A DNA stretch of 64,000 bases from NCBI GenBank assembly GCA_963281255.1, contig OY725506.1:2771001-2835000 (forward strand), given 5' to 3'. Source of the stretch: Aphrocallistes beatrix (taxonomy: Eukaryota > Porifera > Hexactinellida > Sceptrulophora > Aphrocallistidae). Positions within the stretch are counted from its first letter, which is position 1. Each line of letters starts with the position of its first letter. Of the stretch, positions 1 to 12,500 are shown piece by piece. The notes beneath the pieces are model-generated. The model was not told the origin of the DNA. It saw nothing but the letters and a program-made list of their open reading frames with translations, and did no database searches. The position numbers were made by a program, and so were the translations under genes.

Positions 1-107
1 TATAATTCCTGTGGGAATTCCCATAGGAATCCTATGGGAATGCCCACGGGGGAAAAAGTCATTCCCATCCCATGGGTATGAGGATTCCCATTCCCACGGC
101 AACCCTG
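1..107. mobile_element. hAT-type MITE, family N (cut by window edge)
   Basis: Ends in the family terminus GGCAACCCTG. The body is made of TGGGAATTCCCA-like palindromes, as in the complete copies near 9.7, 17.7, 20.6 and 25.1 kb, three of which have 8-bp target duplications. The left end lies outside the window. Confidence 0.7.
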
Positions 108-199
108 TTAAGACAGCCACCACCATATTTTGATTTCGTTGAGCATTGAGTTGCATGCAACAAATTCCATCGTTTTTAATTTTAGAGCTATAAGTATAA

Positions 200-3100
200 C
201 TATATTTGAAGAACACAAAACTTTACTTCTTCAGAAGAATCGTCATCACTGATTTCATTTCTTGTCTTATAGAAACTGTTCGTTGGAAAGGAGTTTGGAC
301 TATCGCATCGATTGCACTCCCATCCTACTGTTATATCTGGCATAGCAGGCTGTTGACAGGTTAAATGGTAACATCTCGAGCATTTTGTGCAGAGAATAAG
401 GGGCGTGTATTTCACACCTAAAGTATTATTGTTAAGTATAATAGTTATAGCTTAAGAATAACCTAAAAGCCTGAATTTGATTGAAAATTTAGCTGGAATT
501 TTCTCTAAATCTTTTGTTAGATCGGAAAATGATCGAAAATGCTATTATTTGAATGAATAAGTAAGAATTTGTCCGAAATATTTAGAGTTTCTAAAATCAG
601 AAATTTCTCCAGCGATGTTTTACATAAGGAGATCTAAATATTTCGAGCAAATTCCTACATAAATATTTTTCGCTTTCGATCATTTTCCATCTTTCATTTT
701 CGGTCAGATTCCGAAATTATATCCTGCTTTCCCAAACTTAAACTTACCATCCCAGCAAGACTTCCGATAACACTTCTTACAAGTCAACTCATAGCATGAG
801 TAAGTTCTATCAATATTATTTTCAAAGAATTCTAACAGTAAAAACAGCTGAGAAAGAGTGAGTGGAGAGTTGGCAATGTATTGAGTTGTGATTGGCTCCA
901 GTTCGAGGTGTGAAGTGCATGTTGGTAGAAGATGATCTATTAACTTCAATAATTTTTCAAGTATCACATTAAATTCTGAACGTGTGACTTCTTCCTCTAT
1001 CAACAATTCTAGAAAAAAATCACTGTTCAATAAGGTACTACTCTCTATACGTAGTATGAAAAATTAGGTCTTAAAACTCAATCTCTTCATTTTTCATCTT
1101 TCATTATGGTTAAATAGTATTATATATTTTATGTAGTAATTACTACATTTACCTGACCATTCTGTATATTCCAACTTGGTTGATACTAGAGCTGACAAGA
1201 AGAGGTCATCTGCGAAATCTAGCAATTGTTGATCAAACCCTTTGATTGTGAACTGTGTTTCGCATTTGGCATTGCTCTTCAGACTCGATCTGTAAAAGAA
1301 AACTTTCAATGTGATATAAATGTGACATTGAAAAGTACATCGAGAAAGGAACATAGAAAATACACAAAAAGAATTTGAAATAACCAATAATTAAAAACCT
1401 CCCGTCTCTAATTTATTTTACACAACCAAATCTCGGGAAATTACACTTGACAAACCTAAGAAAATGAGTTCGTACTTCGACTTCTTCGACAGAATCTATC
1501 AACTGAATTTGAGAATCGTTCTCGAGGCTAGAAATGATTTCTTCTATTTGGAGATAGAACTTCTTGCCGCAACTGTCCCTCTTTAGAAATCTATATACAA
1601 TCAACTCCGCTTAATTGGGACAAGTCTCCAGGAACGGAATTGTTCCCTTACATAGAAGCTAATACTAAATTTCATCGGTTAATTGGGAACTTTCCTTAAT
1701 CGGGACAAAATTATATATTTATAATGCTAGTACATTCTGAAGCACCTAAGTAGAGTAAAAACCTCACACCGGTTTTTATTATGTATCTTTTTTTCTTACT
1801 ATTTCAGAATCTTAAAACCCTAATTGGACTCGGAATGTTGAAGTGAAAGTGAAAGTTAATTGAAAGTGAACTGAAAATGAAAATGAAAGTGGGAATTTTA
1901 TATTTATACCTTTGACCCCAAGTCCAAGTAGGGGCAAAGGTGTGTAAAACTCGAAAAAAAAATATTTGTCACTATAAAAAAGAATCTATCTACCTTTGAT
2001 ATGAATTCGGGATGAAGAAAGATAATATTTTTCAAAAAAGAAAAATCACAAAGTGCGCTAGAAATTGTATCTCAACAGACCTGACCAAATGTTTCAATTG
2101 CTCATCTTTACTAAATTCCAACCATACAATATTGCCATCACTAGGTGTCATGTGCTTAAAGGTTTGTGAAAACTCCTCTAAACTGTCGTTTTCTTGTGGA
2201 TTCCCATCTGAGATAGTGCAAGAATTCTTAATTTCTTCCACAATACCATTAACTGTATTGGTATCTTTTTGACTTTTTTCACATTCTTTGATTAGTTTAC
2301 CTTTCAAAAGAAGCTGCATTTGACTGTCCACCTCAACTAATACAACTTTACCATTGTACGAACTCAATCTGTAGTAATTTCTACCTAAAAATGCATGTAA
2401 CGTATATCCTCAATAGTAGCTGTGGCGAAAAATGGACCACCCACGTGGGAAAATTATACAATCGACTCCGCTAAATAAGGTCACTGTTTAATCGGGTCAA
2501 TCGCATAATCGGGCCATTTTTTGCAGGACCGGAATAGCTCTCACACATATAAGCTAATACAAAAGATCTGGGCAAAATGTCCTCTGACCGATGTGACCCT
2601 ATTAAGCGAGGTCTGCTGTAATTCCAAATGTACTTCATTATTAAATTCCTGAATTTAAACCTAAATACAGTTGACTCCGCTTAATAGGATCACATCGGTC
2701 AGAGGACATTTGGCCCGATTAAGCGGAGAACCCTATTAACCGAAAATATTTTGTATTAGCTTCTATGTGTGAGAGCTATTCCGTTCCCGCCAAAAGTGTC
2801 CCAATTAAACAGAGTCGATAGTATTATTAAACTTGAAAGTTAGACTCACCATAAGAATCAGTACCAAACATCTTTTTGCTGCTGGAAATGTTCTGATATT
2901 TATCTATTTTGGCTTTCACTTTGTTTATATCGCGTTGTGTGTTATTTATGCATAATAATACTCTCTGTAAGCGAGTGTCAATATCTTCATCGGTGGACTG
3001 CTGGTTAGGATTATGGTTAATATTTTCTTTGTCAACTTCTAAAAAATAGGAATTTTAAATATTTTAGAGTCCTTTTAACTCCAGTCCCGGCAAAAAGTCT

Positions 3101-5231
3101 GGAATATTGTATGTAAAATATTAATATTCTAGTTTTAGCAAAAATAAAAAATTTTAATATTGCAGAATAGTTTTTAACAATTTAATCAATGAAAACCTAG
3201 AGTCTACTCTTTCTATAACACGAAAAGTATGAAATATTTATTAAAATATACAGTAAAATGAGGTTAGTACGTACTCGGGATACAACGTACTTCGGCTTAG
3301 TACGTACTCATTTCTCTGAACCAGAATTCATTTATTATATAGATTCCTATGTAATATCAACTCGGTTAGTACGTACTTACGGATAGTACGTACTTTTTTC
3401 CGCTTCCCAAAGGGGTACGTACTAACCGAGTTCTACTGTATTATATGTTTATTACCGGGTAAATTCAAAAAAATTGGAAAATACTAAAATATTCCAGACT
3501 TTTTGCCGCGACTGTACATTTTTGTTGGTTTAAATAATTAAAACAAACCGTTTTCATCATTAGCTTTATTCTGAGCTTCATTTTGACTCTTTTCGGTCCG
3601 GTAAAGTTTCAGGGCCATCTGTTCTCGCTTAAAATTGTTCATATCTTCATTCAAAAACTTTAAATTTCTCTTCAAAGATTCAATGTTAGAACTTCTTTCT
3701 TCGTAAAAACTCCGAAACTCATTCAAACACAGCAATTCATCGATGAGTAAACAAAAAATTGAGATTTTGTCTTCGCAAGGTAGACTAAAAAATGAACATT
3801 AATCACAATACAATCGACTCCGCTTAATCGGGTCAATCGCTTAATCGGGCCACTTTTGGTAGGACCGGAATAGCTCTCACACATAGAAGATAATACAAAG
3901 TATTTTCGGCTAATAGGGTTCTCCGCTAATCGGGCCAAAATGTCCTCTGACCGATGTGACCCTATTAAGCGGAGTTGACTGTATTTTAATAATGAATCAA
4001 TGAAGCTTGGCCTTGAAGGGGACATTGTTCAGGTAAAAGAGCCCTGTTGTGTGTTATTTTGAGATCCTAGAATTAACTAACTATGGATTAACTAGTAACG
4101 TGGTATTTTGAGATATTTCGTAGCATTCTGAGATTTTGTTTCGCTTACTCAAATGGCCTTGTGGTTCAATCGGTTTCATCGAAATTTGATAACCACCGCC
4201 ACCAAATTGTGGCACATGACACAATTTGAGGGCACGCGACACAATTTACTATGGTAGAACCTCATATAGACCATAAATGAAAAATATACTTTATCCATGG
4301 TCCATATGGAGTTCTACTATGTTCAGGTAAAAGTGCCCTATGACAGTGTTTACAAAATTATCAAGAACTCTTACCAATATAAATCATCTTTTAACATTTT
4401 CAACTGTTCCTTTCTGTCTTTTTGCTCAAAGTAAAGTCTCAATAGAGATGATACATTCATTTGTGAAACTGGAAAATCTTGTATTTCTTTGTCAAAATAA
4501 GGCAAAGGTTCTGAAATCAAAAAGTTGACAATAGGAACTAATAAAGGTGCCAATACTTTGAAATTTTGATGTGGTTGACATGTTTTTAATGCTTCGTGAA
4601 ATATATCAAATTTCGGTGGTTTAAACGCATCTTTCGCACGCTGTTCCAAAATATCACTGAAATCAGAGAAAAATTCTGTCAGCATCAAAATAGTTGTAAA
4701 ATTTTCGATGCCTATAATATCTCCATCAATAAACTCAACTTTTTGCTTGATTTTTGTCCGATTTTTGAATAGAGACTTCTCATCTTCGCTAATTTTAACG
4801 TTTTCATTGCTTACAGCTTCGAAATCTAAAACCTTTTTTGGCAGAAAGTGAGAAGTGATCTGGTTACTGTGGATCTTAGGTGTATTAATTAAATTTTTCT
4901 CTGTTTCAGTCAAGTCAATACAATTATTCTTATTTTTTTCTTCATTTTCTTCTGAATGCGACTCAATTGAAACAACACTGATGTCTTCTGTAATGGCAGT
5001 GACAGGTGTTTTATCAAGATTCTGATTGGTATTCATATTCTGTTCCGGACTTGAATTAGAAATCTTGACAGAGTTTTTAAAATAATCTGAAAGAGCTACT
5101 CTTGGCGAAAGCTTTTGATCTAAGCTTTTTCTAGCATTTTTCTTGCTGTTCTGGTTGCTATGTGAATTTTGTATTGCTGATTGGTTCTTAGTTTGGTTGG
5201 GTGGTGTGCCAAATAAAGTAGTTTGCCTCAT
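200..5231 (-). CDS. DDT-WHIM-PHD chromatin remodeler subunit (ACF1/BAZ-like)
   Basis: Probable accessory subunit of an ISWI-type nucleosome remodeler in the nucleus. Exons read on the minus strand, about 4375-5231, 3549-3784, 2850-3040, 2081-2371, 1458-1585, 1154-1283, 748-1033 and 200-419, joined by GT-AG introns whose phases agree. Exon 1 holds the start (MRQTTLFG), an acidic Asn/Lys-rich region with a SUMO-interaction-like IDLT, then a DDT domain (ENFTTILMLTEFFSDF). Exon 2 gives WHIM1 (KISIFCLLIDELLCLNEF) and a coiled coil. The exon 3/4 junction builds WHIM2 (FGTDSYGRNYYRL). The last exons make a C4HC3 PHD finger (CKKCYRKSC, ILCTKCSRCYHLTC, WECNRC). The domain order fits BAZ1A/ACF1, but no N-terminal WAC domain is seen. 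A good donor near 226 suggests the gene runs on beyond the left edge, where a bromodomain could lie. The exact orthologue is unsettled. Confidence 0.85.
1598..1712. mobile_element. pogo-type MITE, family B (partial)
   Basis: Begins CAATCAACTCCGCTTAATTG after a TA and shares the family interior (AACGGAATTGTTCCC, GAAGCTAATACTAAATTTCA). The far end is lost. Confidence 0.65.
1847..1945. repeat. TTAA-element relative (family J/I)
   Basis: Contains GAAAGTGAAAGTTAATTGAA and TTTATACCTTTGACCCCAAG, shared with the TTAA-flanked element at 27914-28030. No clean ends are visible here. Confidence 0.5.
2459..2618. mobile_element. pogo-type MITE, family A
   Basis: Starts CAATCGACTCCGC after TA and ends near GGTCTGCTG before TA. 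It contains the conserved core GGACCGGAATAGCTCTCACA. Several substitutions suggest age. It lies in an intron of the DDT-WHIM-PHD gene. Confidence 0.8.
2668..2821. mobile_element. pogo-type MITE, family A
   Basis: TA-flanked. The left end reads CAGTTGACTCCGCTTAATAG. Opposite orientation to the copy 50 bp away at 2459-2618, in the same intron. Confidence 0.8.
3251..3438. mobile_element. pogo-type MITE, family C
   Basis: Starts CAGTAAAATGAGGTTAGTAC and ends ACCGAGTTCTACTG, flanked by TA. The inside is built from repeated GTACGTACT words. Intronic. Confidence 0.8.
3811..3981. mobile_element. pogo-type MITE, family A
   Basis: Near full length: left end CAATCGACTCCGCTTAATCG after TA, right end GCGGAGTTGACTG before TA. 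It lies just upstream of the WHIM1 exon acceptor. Confidence 0.85.
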
Positions 5232-5369
5232 TGGAAAAACACGTGCTATATTGTAAGGAAAGAATTTGAATGGATTTAAAGACTATGAATAAAATGCTAT
5301 GGTTTTCGGTCAAGCAATATTTACCTTTGAGTAATGGTCCCAACCTGGGCCCCCAAAACATATCAGGGA

Positions 5370-5600
5370 AATCTATAGAACGAGTGCGCTTCGCTTGCTT
5401 GCGCTGTGCGGCTGGCGGACACTTTGTGTCCGCCAGAGGCGCTCTTTGGGCGCCGCAAGGTAGATAACATTTCTAAATACGTCTGTCTTACTGTTATACT
5501 CGATATCACTCGAAAAATCACAAAATTTATCGATTTTTGATGCGTAATGATGATGTCATAACAGAGTGATGAGTTATCATTTTTTGATGATACAGTAGAA
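5370..5600. repeat. Dispersed repeat D with GC-rich hairpin
   Basis: Contains the perfect palindrome GGCGGACACTTTGTGTCCGCC followed by an AT-rich stretch (ATCGATTTTTGATGCGTAAT). Related copies lie at 19375-19690 (inverted), 27480-27700 and 62205-62315. It sits between the DDT-WHIM-PHD gene and the receptor gene. No reading frame of note. Confidence 0.7.
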
Positions 5601-6156
5601 CTCGGATAAGACGTACCCTTTCGGGAAGGAATTGTTAGTTCGTACTATCCGTAAGTACGTACAGTAGAACTCGGTTACTCGGGATAAGACGTACTTCGGC
5701 TGAGTACGTACTCATTTCTCTGAACCAAAATTCATTTATTATATATATTCCTATGTAATATCAACTCAGTTAGTACGTACTTACGGATAATACAGTCGAC
5801 TACGCTTAATAGGGTCACATCGGTCAGAGGACATTTTGACCCGATTAAGCGGAGAATCCTATTACCCGAAAATATTTTGTATTAGCTTCTGTGTGAGAGC
5901 TACTCCGGTCCTGCAAAAAGTGGCCCGATTAAGCAGTTGACCCGATTAAACAGTGGCTCTATTAAGCGGAGTCGACTGTACGTACTGTTTTCTGATTCCC
6001 GGAGGGGTACGTCTTGTCCGAGTTCTACTGTACTAGCCGAGTTTGTACTACATAGAAATCTATATTATAGATGGATTTTGGTTCAGAGAAATGAGTACGT
6101 ACTAAACCGAAGAACGTATTATCCGAGTACGTACGCGTACTAACCGAGTTCTACTG
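5593..6156. mobile_element. Composite of pogo-type family C elements
   Basis: At least three family C ends occur (5593, 5661, 6031), all with CAGTAGAACTCGG or its complement and internal GTACGTACT words. A family A element is inserted within (5793-5978). This fills much of the gap between the first two genes. Confidence 0.75.
5793..5978. mobile_element. pogo-type MITE, family A, nested in family C
   Basis: Full-length family A element (CAGTCGACTACGC ... GAGTCGACTG) with TA on both sides, inside the TACGTACT-rich body of a family C element. It is therefore younger than its host copy. Confidence 0.85.
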
Positions 6157-6186
6157 TAGTTGTATCATATTTGAGATATATTAATA

Positions 6187-6325
6187 CAGTCGACTCCGCT
6201 TAATAGGGTCATTTTTGGCAGGACCGGAATAGCTCACACACATAGAAGCTAATTTTCGTAATAAGATTTTCGGTTTAATAAGTTTTTCGGTTAATAGGAT
6301 TTTCCGCTTAATCGGGGTTCTATTA
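6187..6325. mobile_element. pogo-type MITE, family A (partial)
   Basis: Good left end CAGTCGACTCCGCTTAATAG after TA. The right end is eroded. Confidence 0.7.
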
Positions 6326-6509
6326 CAATTTCAGCTTTCGGATTTTTTCTTTGGCCCCGCCTCGCCCTTGACTTGGTAAATTCCTGCGACCCCCCGCGTA
6401 GACCCAAAAATTATAGTACATTCTAAAATAAATATAAAAATAATATGAAATATTAAAATTAACAAAATATTTTATGAAGTAAGTGTCATTGTTGCTCTAG
6501 GCTCCTATC

Positions 6510-9500
6510 CTACCATTCTACCTCAGTCATTTGAGTCATTATCTCGTCTAAATCCTTTTGGATCTTATCAAGCAAATCTTCGGGAGTCTCCTCAACTGTT
6601 TCTAGAACACTTTCGCGAGGCTTTTCCTCGTAAAAGGATAACATTCCAACAATATCCCCAGGAAGGTCCAGAGTTGAAGGAATTTGCGGATCCTCCTCAC
6701 TTCGACGTCTTCTCGCTGAAATCTTGCGATTAATCGCAGCTTGGGAGGGAGAAATAGAGGTTGAGACGCTTGGTCTGAAGTACGAACTTTTTCCATCGGT
6801 CTCATCTGAGAATATCGGCAATCCCATCGGTCCAATCGCAGTGGTGGAAGGAATGTACGCAAGACTGGCTGCTTCCAATTCATGGACGATTGAACGCCAA
6901 TCCTCATTCTCACTCAAATAATGCGTAGTAGGATCCCAATCTGAATCTAGTTCAGGAAGGTGTTTGGGTTCTTGGGTGTAGACGTTGTCACTAAAGGGGT
7001 CTTTCGCGGCATCTTTTTGAGCCGCAATATTTGATAAAATTTTAGAAATTTTATGTTTAAGATTGAGTGATTTTACAATTGATCGGCGAATAGCACGACG
7101 CACCAAAAGGGCAAAAATCAGAAAAAGAAGACCTTGCAAACAGCAAAAAAATGTGAAAAACGAAGCGAAAATGATATTATTAAAGTAGATAGCAGGAAAG
7201 CCACACCCCCAACCGAAAGTTACTAGCGGAAAGAACATGGAAATAAACGCAAAACGGCGTAAGCTGGTTCTTTCCATCGGTTCTAACTCTTTCAACTTTT
7301 TCTTTATCATCAACGACACAAACCATACAGCCACGATTATCAAAATGATGAAAATGGCCAGAACAATCAATGCCAAGGGAACAACAATAGTGTATAAGAC
7401 ATTGGTGTTTCCATCCAAGTATAACCAACAGTAATTGAGGCCTCCAAAGGCATTCGTATTAGGCGGCGGAGAAAGATAGAATTCATGGAAAAACGGTATA
7501 AAAGGTGTTAAATAGATGATAGGCAAGAACCATGCAATACAGAAGAATATGACTGAGTGCTTCCAAGTGAAGGTAAACAAAGGCCACATCACCATAAATA
7601 GGATAAACACGCTTTCAAATAACAACAGTAAGAAAACTACCAAAAGAAGATACTCCATTATAACTGTGACCATTTTACAGGGAATGTAGTGCCAAACGTC
7701 CGCATAAGCTAACTCAACACCAAGCAAGAACATTATGTACAGCAAACAGAGGGAAATAGCGAGTTGGAAATGAATGAAATGATAGACTTTTCTCAAAAGT
7801 CTACGCCCGAATAAAATATAAATTACTAAACTGATGAGTAAGCATATAACTACCACAGAACAGCCGATATAAGAGAGAATGTTGAGAACAATTGATTGCG
7901 CTTCCAAGGCATTTATTCCGATTAGAACAGCGAAAGCTGTCGTATGGCCTGAATTACAAATTAAAAAGTTATTCGAGGTCACTTGGTTACTTGACACGTC
8001 CAGAATGCCTTCATCTTTCCACTGTGGAGTGTCACTAGTCAAGTTTGCAAGGAAAAGACAGGTTGGTTTGAAGAAATTTCGCGATGTATCGAGTTGAGTT
8101 AAGTCTAGCGGGAAACTTAGGTCGACTGTTGTATCATTGGCGACTTTCGACACGAGTTGTTTGTCGGAAAATATCTGAACAGAAACAATGGGAGTGACTA
8201 TCTCAATCCTCGAAAAAGCGCTTAATTTCAACCCATTCGTACCAAGTGTTATAGAATCCGAGAATGAAGTGATTAAGTTAGCGATGTTTTTAACAACAAT
8301 TACTGAAACACTCATTTTTTGTGTGCCAGCGTTTAGAAGTTTGGGAATGAAGACACTCGGTGATCTCTGACCTTGGATTTGTATGTTATCTGCGGTAATC
8401 ATCACGTCTTTAGTAACATTTCTTGTCTCAAAGAAAACATTTCGCGAATCATTTAACTTCATGTTCACACCTTGGTCTATAAGACTGCTAGCCTGTCCTT
8501 CTAACAGATCTAAAATTCTTTGGGAAATGCCGGAAATTTGTTGAGTTTGGTTTAACAAAGGTAGATTCGTAGTGTTCACTAACAGATCGACAATTTCTAT
8601 TATCATTCCGATGTTGTTAGGTGCTGGAGCAGCATTTAATGTCTCTTCTAATACATCTACTATAGCAGTGACGTCACCAGAATAAGTAGGTGGTGTCTTC
8701 TGGATTACCTGAAGTATATAGGAAGTAGGTTTGTAAAAGTGGTGTTAAGTGAAAATATTATTTAAGAAATAATGGTTTGAATGGTATGGTGGAAATAGTT
8801 TGCACAAAAACCGGAAATAGTTCGACTTTCCAAGAAAGGAAATAGTTCACATAAAAACCACCATTAATCCTAATGATAAGATCTGCAATTCGAACTATTT
8901 CCTTTTCGAAAAGTCGAACCATTTCCGCATTACCGTTTGAATTAGGACATAAATCGTCATTTGTTTAACTCAGTTTTGTTCGGGGATCGGTCGATTAAAT
9001 TTTTCAGTGAGAAATTGGAATATATTTGGCCAAAATTTATGAAATTTGAATCTAAAAGTTTGGAAATATAGTCAACTTTAAGTTTAATCGGGACAAGTCT
9101 CTAGGAACGGAACAAAATATCCGGGACCAAAGTGTCCCGATTAAGCGGAGTCACCTGTAGTAAATTTTCAAGACATACAAGTGACTCTGCTAAATCGGGG
9201 CACTTTGGTCCCGGATATTTTGTTCTGATTAAGAGTACCTAATTAACCGATGAAATTTAGTATTAGCTTCTAAGTATGGGAACCATTCCGTTCCTGGAGA
9301 CTTTAGTTGACTGTATATCAAAAAGGGGATTTTTATTCAAAAGACTTACCTGAAGAACGTTTTCCAAGTTTTGGGATGAGTTAGCACTCATATTGTTCAT
9401 AAATTGAGGAGAAATACACTGAGAAGTGTTAATGTATTCACTCCAATTTCCAGACTGCAAACACTCACGCGTAGCATCTTTGGTACTGTTAAGGCATCTC

Positions 9501-12500
9501 GACAATCCAACACCCCATTTGCTACAATTCCAGGGTAGATTGAATATACTGTCTGTCTCAGCTACACACATCATTTCATCACAAAAATCTAGATTATGGT
9601 TAAAAAGATTAAACACATGAGCTGAATGGTAGACAGACAGTAGCGGCTACAACAGGGTTGCCATGGGAATGGGAATCTGTGGGTATTCCCATAGAAATCC
9701 TGTGGGAATGGGATGGGTATTGAAATTCTATTCCCACGGCAACCCTGGGCTACACAGGGGAGCTATTCCCCTCCTCAAATAAAAGTATGAAGTAGCTTTC
9801 TACTTTTTCTCTTGATTTTATGCATCAAAATGAATGAAAAATAAGATAAATTAGAGCAAAATTATTGCTCCATAGATGGTTAGAATAGCTGTGTAGATCG
9901 ATATTTCAGCGTCTAAGATTTGAAAGTTTTATGGGGGCCAAGCCCTCCAGACTTTATTTACTTGTTTCGTTCGAAAATAGGGATGCTATTGGATGGATAA
10001 TCCCTCTTCATTAACGCTGGTTTTCTAATTCTAGGAGAGTCGAATTTAAATTGGCCCCCTTCATTAGAATCTCTGGAGCCGCTACTGTAGATAAATGTCA
10101 ATGGAAGCCTCGCTCACCTGTGTAATTAGAAACCGCAGAAAATATGTCACCGCTAATGCTGTAACTACATTGCTCCACAATTTGGATGTTTAAGGTCAAA
10201 TTGATTCCCTCAAGTGTTAATCCATCTTCAAAAACGAAAGTCTCGTTCGTATTTGATATATTTGAGAGAAAAGTTCTTTTCATGCTTTGTGTTGTTTGAA
10301 TTGGGGAAAGATTTTCATAAAAGTCATACTCGAATTGAAGAAAAATTTGAAAAGTTAAGGAGAGTATATGGCCAGAAACATTTGAAGGATACTCCACTAA
10401 TTCCTAAATAAATTTCAATCAATAAATAGAGTGTGTACTGTATACTATGAATGAAAAGGAGTCTATACAAAGTCATATAATTTGGACTATGGATACACTA
10501 TACTGGCAAACCTCCCCAATACATCGGGGAGATAATGTGGAAATGGTTCGACTTTTCGAAAAAGGAAATAGTTCGACTTTTTATCATTAGGATTAATGGT
10601 GGTTTTCATGTGAACTATTTCCTTTTTTGGAAAGTCGAACTATTTCTACCATACTCTCGGAGATACAGCACACTTCCGAAATACGACACAATTTCACATT
10701 CCTGTGTAACTAGGTTTTACTGTGGCATAATAAATCAACTATTTACCCAGGAAATAGGGATGATGTTGGATGGAGGAGAAACCGTTAAGTTAACTGAAAC
10801 ACTTCGAAACTCGAAAGCTAAATGAAACAAACCAGGGATTACATATAATCATAAAATAAAAAAATCGCACATACACATCGATCGAACTTACATGGAATAA
10901 TATCAACAACACATTGTGTAGAAGATTCCCCGACGAAATTCGCGGTTACTAAAGTGAAGATTACATCCTCTCTAGGTCTGACAATGGTGTCATTTGAAAT
11001 GCGGAAAAATTTAAGTGAAGAAGCAGCTGAATAGAAAACAGTATTGTTTGCGTACAAAACGTAAACCAATGTTTCTGTATCTAATTTGTTGGATGGAGAA
11101 TTCCATGTGATTCGATTCCGAACACTGCACGTGTAAGGATCCACTGCGTAATATGATACTCTGCAACCTATTCCAGTTGGAAGCTCTAGAAACAAATATT
11201 TTCAGATAAAAATTTCAGGTGTGAAAATATTAGTGATGTATTAAACAATAGATATTCTGAGAATTGGATACATATCAACACCATAAAAATATCATATTTA
11301 CATAGTTTAGTAAGAAACAAACAGTGAAATTTCGTAGAATAGCGCATACGGGGAAATAGAAAATGAGACATAACTCACCTGAAAATTTAAAGACAGATGT
11401 CTGTAGATCTCCGCTAATATTATAACCACATTGGCGTACAATCTGGACATTCAAGAAAATATCAATTCTCTCCAAAGTCTGTCCAATTGGATTGAATAGA
11501 ACAGACTCAGTACTGTATGTTGAATTTGAGAAGAAAATCCTTTCAAAATCACCGGAATTTAGGGAATAAGACCTATTATGCTCTAAAAACTTGTAATCTA
11601 TCACAAAACTTATATTAAATGTGAGCGCAATTACTCTATCTAAAACATTTGATGGAGTTTTCTGTAATTTCTAAAAGAATTTGATTGTAAAAATGAATTA
11701 TCTTGAAATTTAGTAATTTTAAAAATATATTTTACCCAGAGATAGGTGAAAGTGTCGTTTTGAATTGAATATGAGATGTTAAGTAACCCATCGACGAACT
11801 CATAAGCTAGAAACAATAAATAAAATTAAAGGCCAGTCCTTTGGATGGCAATTATAGACATGTTTCACTGAATATGAATAAACTTACATGGAATTGTGTC
11901 GACAAAGCATTGGATAGAAGTTTGCCCAGCAAAATTTTCGGCCGTTAAAGTAAAGTTAACTTCCTCTCGTGGTCTGACAGAAGTCTCATTTGAAATAAAA
12001 AAACTTATCTGCGAAGAGGTAACTGAATAGAAAACCGAATTGTCTGCACATAAAGTGTAAACCAATGTTTCTGTGTCTAATTTGTTAGATGGAGAGTTCC
12101 ATGTGATTCGATTCCGAACACTGCACGTGTAAGGATCCACTGCGTAATATGATACTCTACAACCTATTCCAGTTGGAGGCTCTAGAAACAAATATTTTCA
12201 GATATTTAAAAAAAGTTTAGATACATATCAATACCATAAATTATCATATTTACATATTTTAGTAAGAAACAAGCAGTCATATCCCTCTAGATAAGGTCTG
12301 CCATCTAAATCTCAAAAATGGACCAGGGATGCGGTCGAAGATGGCTCAACTAATAGATGATCTGCCTAAAATCATTAACGATGCAGAATAGAGCTTCGGA
12401 ATGTATTACCAGCATATTTAAATGGTGTTAAAGTACCCATATCCGTTGTTAAAATTTAGATTAGTCATCACATGATTGCGCAATTTAAATTTTAACTCCG

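Noticed and set aside
5270-5467. Small plus-strand frame over the GC-rich hairpin
   Set aside because: Lies in dispersed repeat D and is not kept in the other copies.
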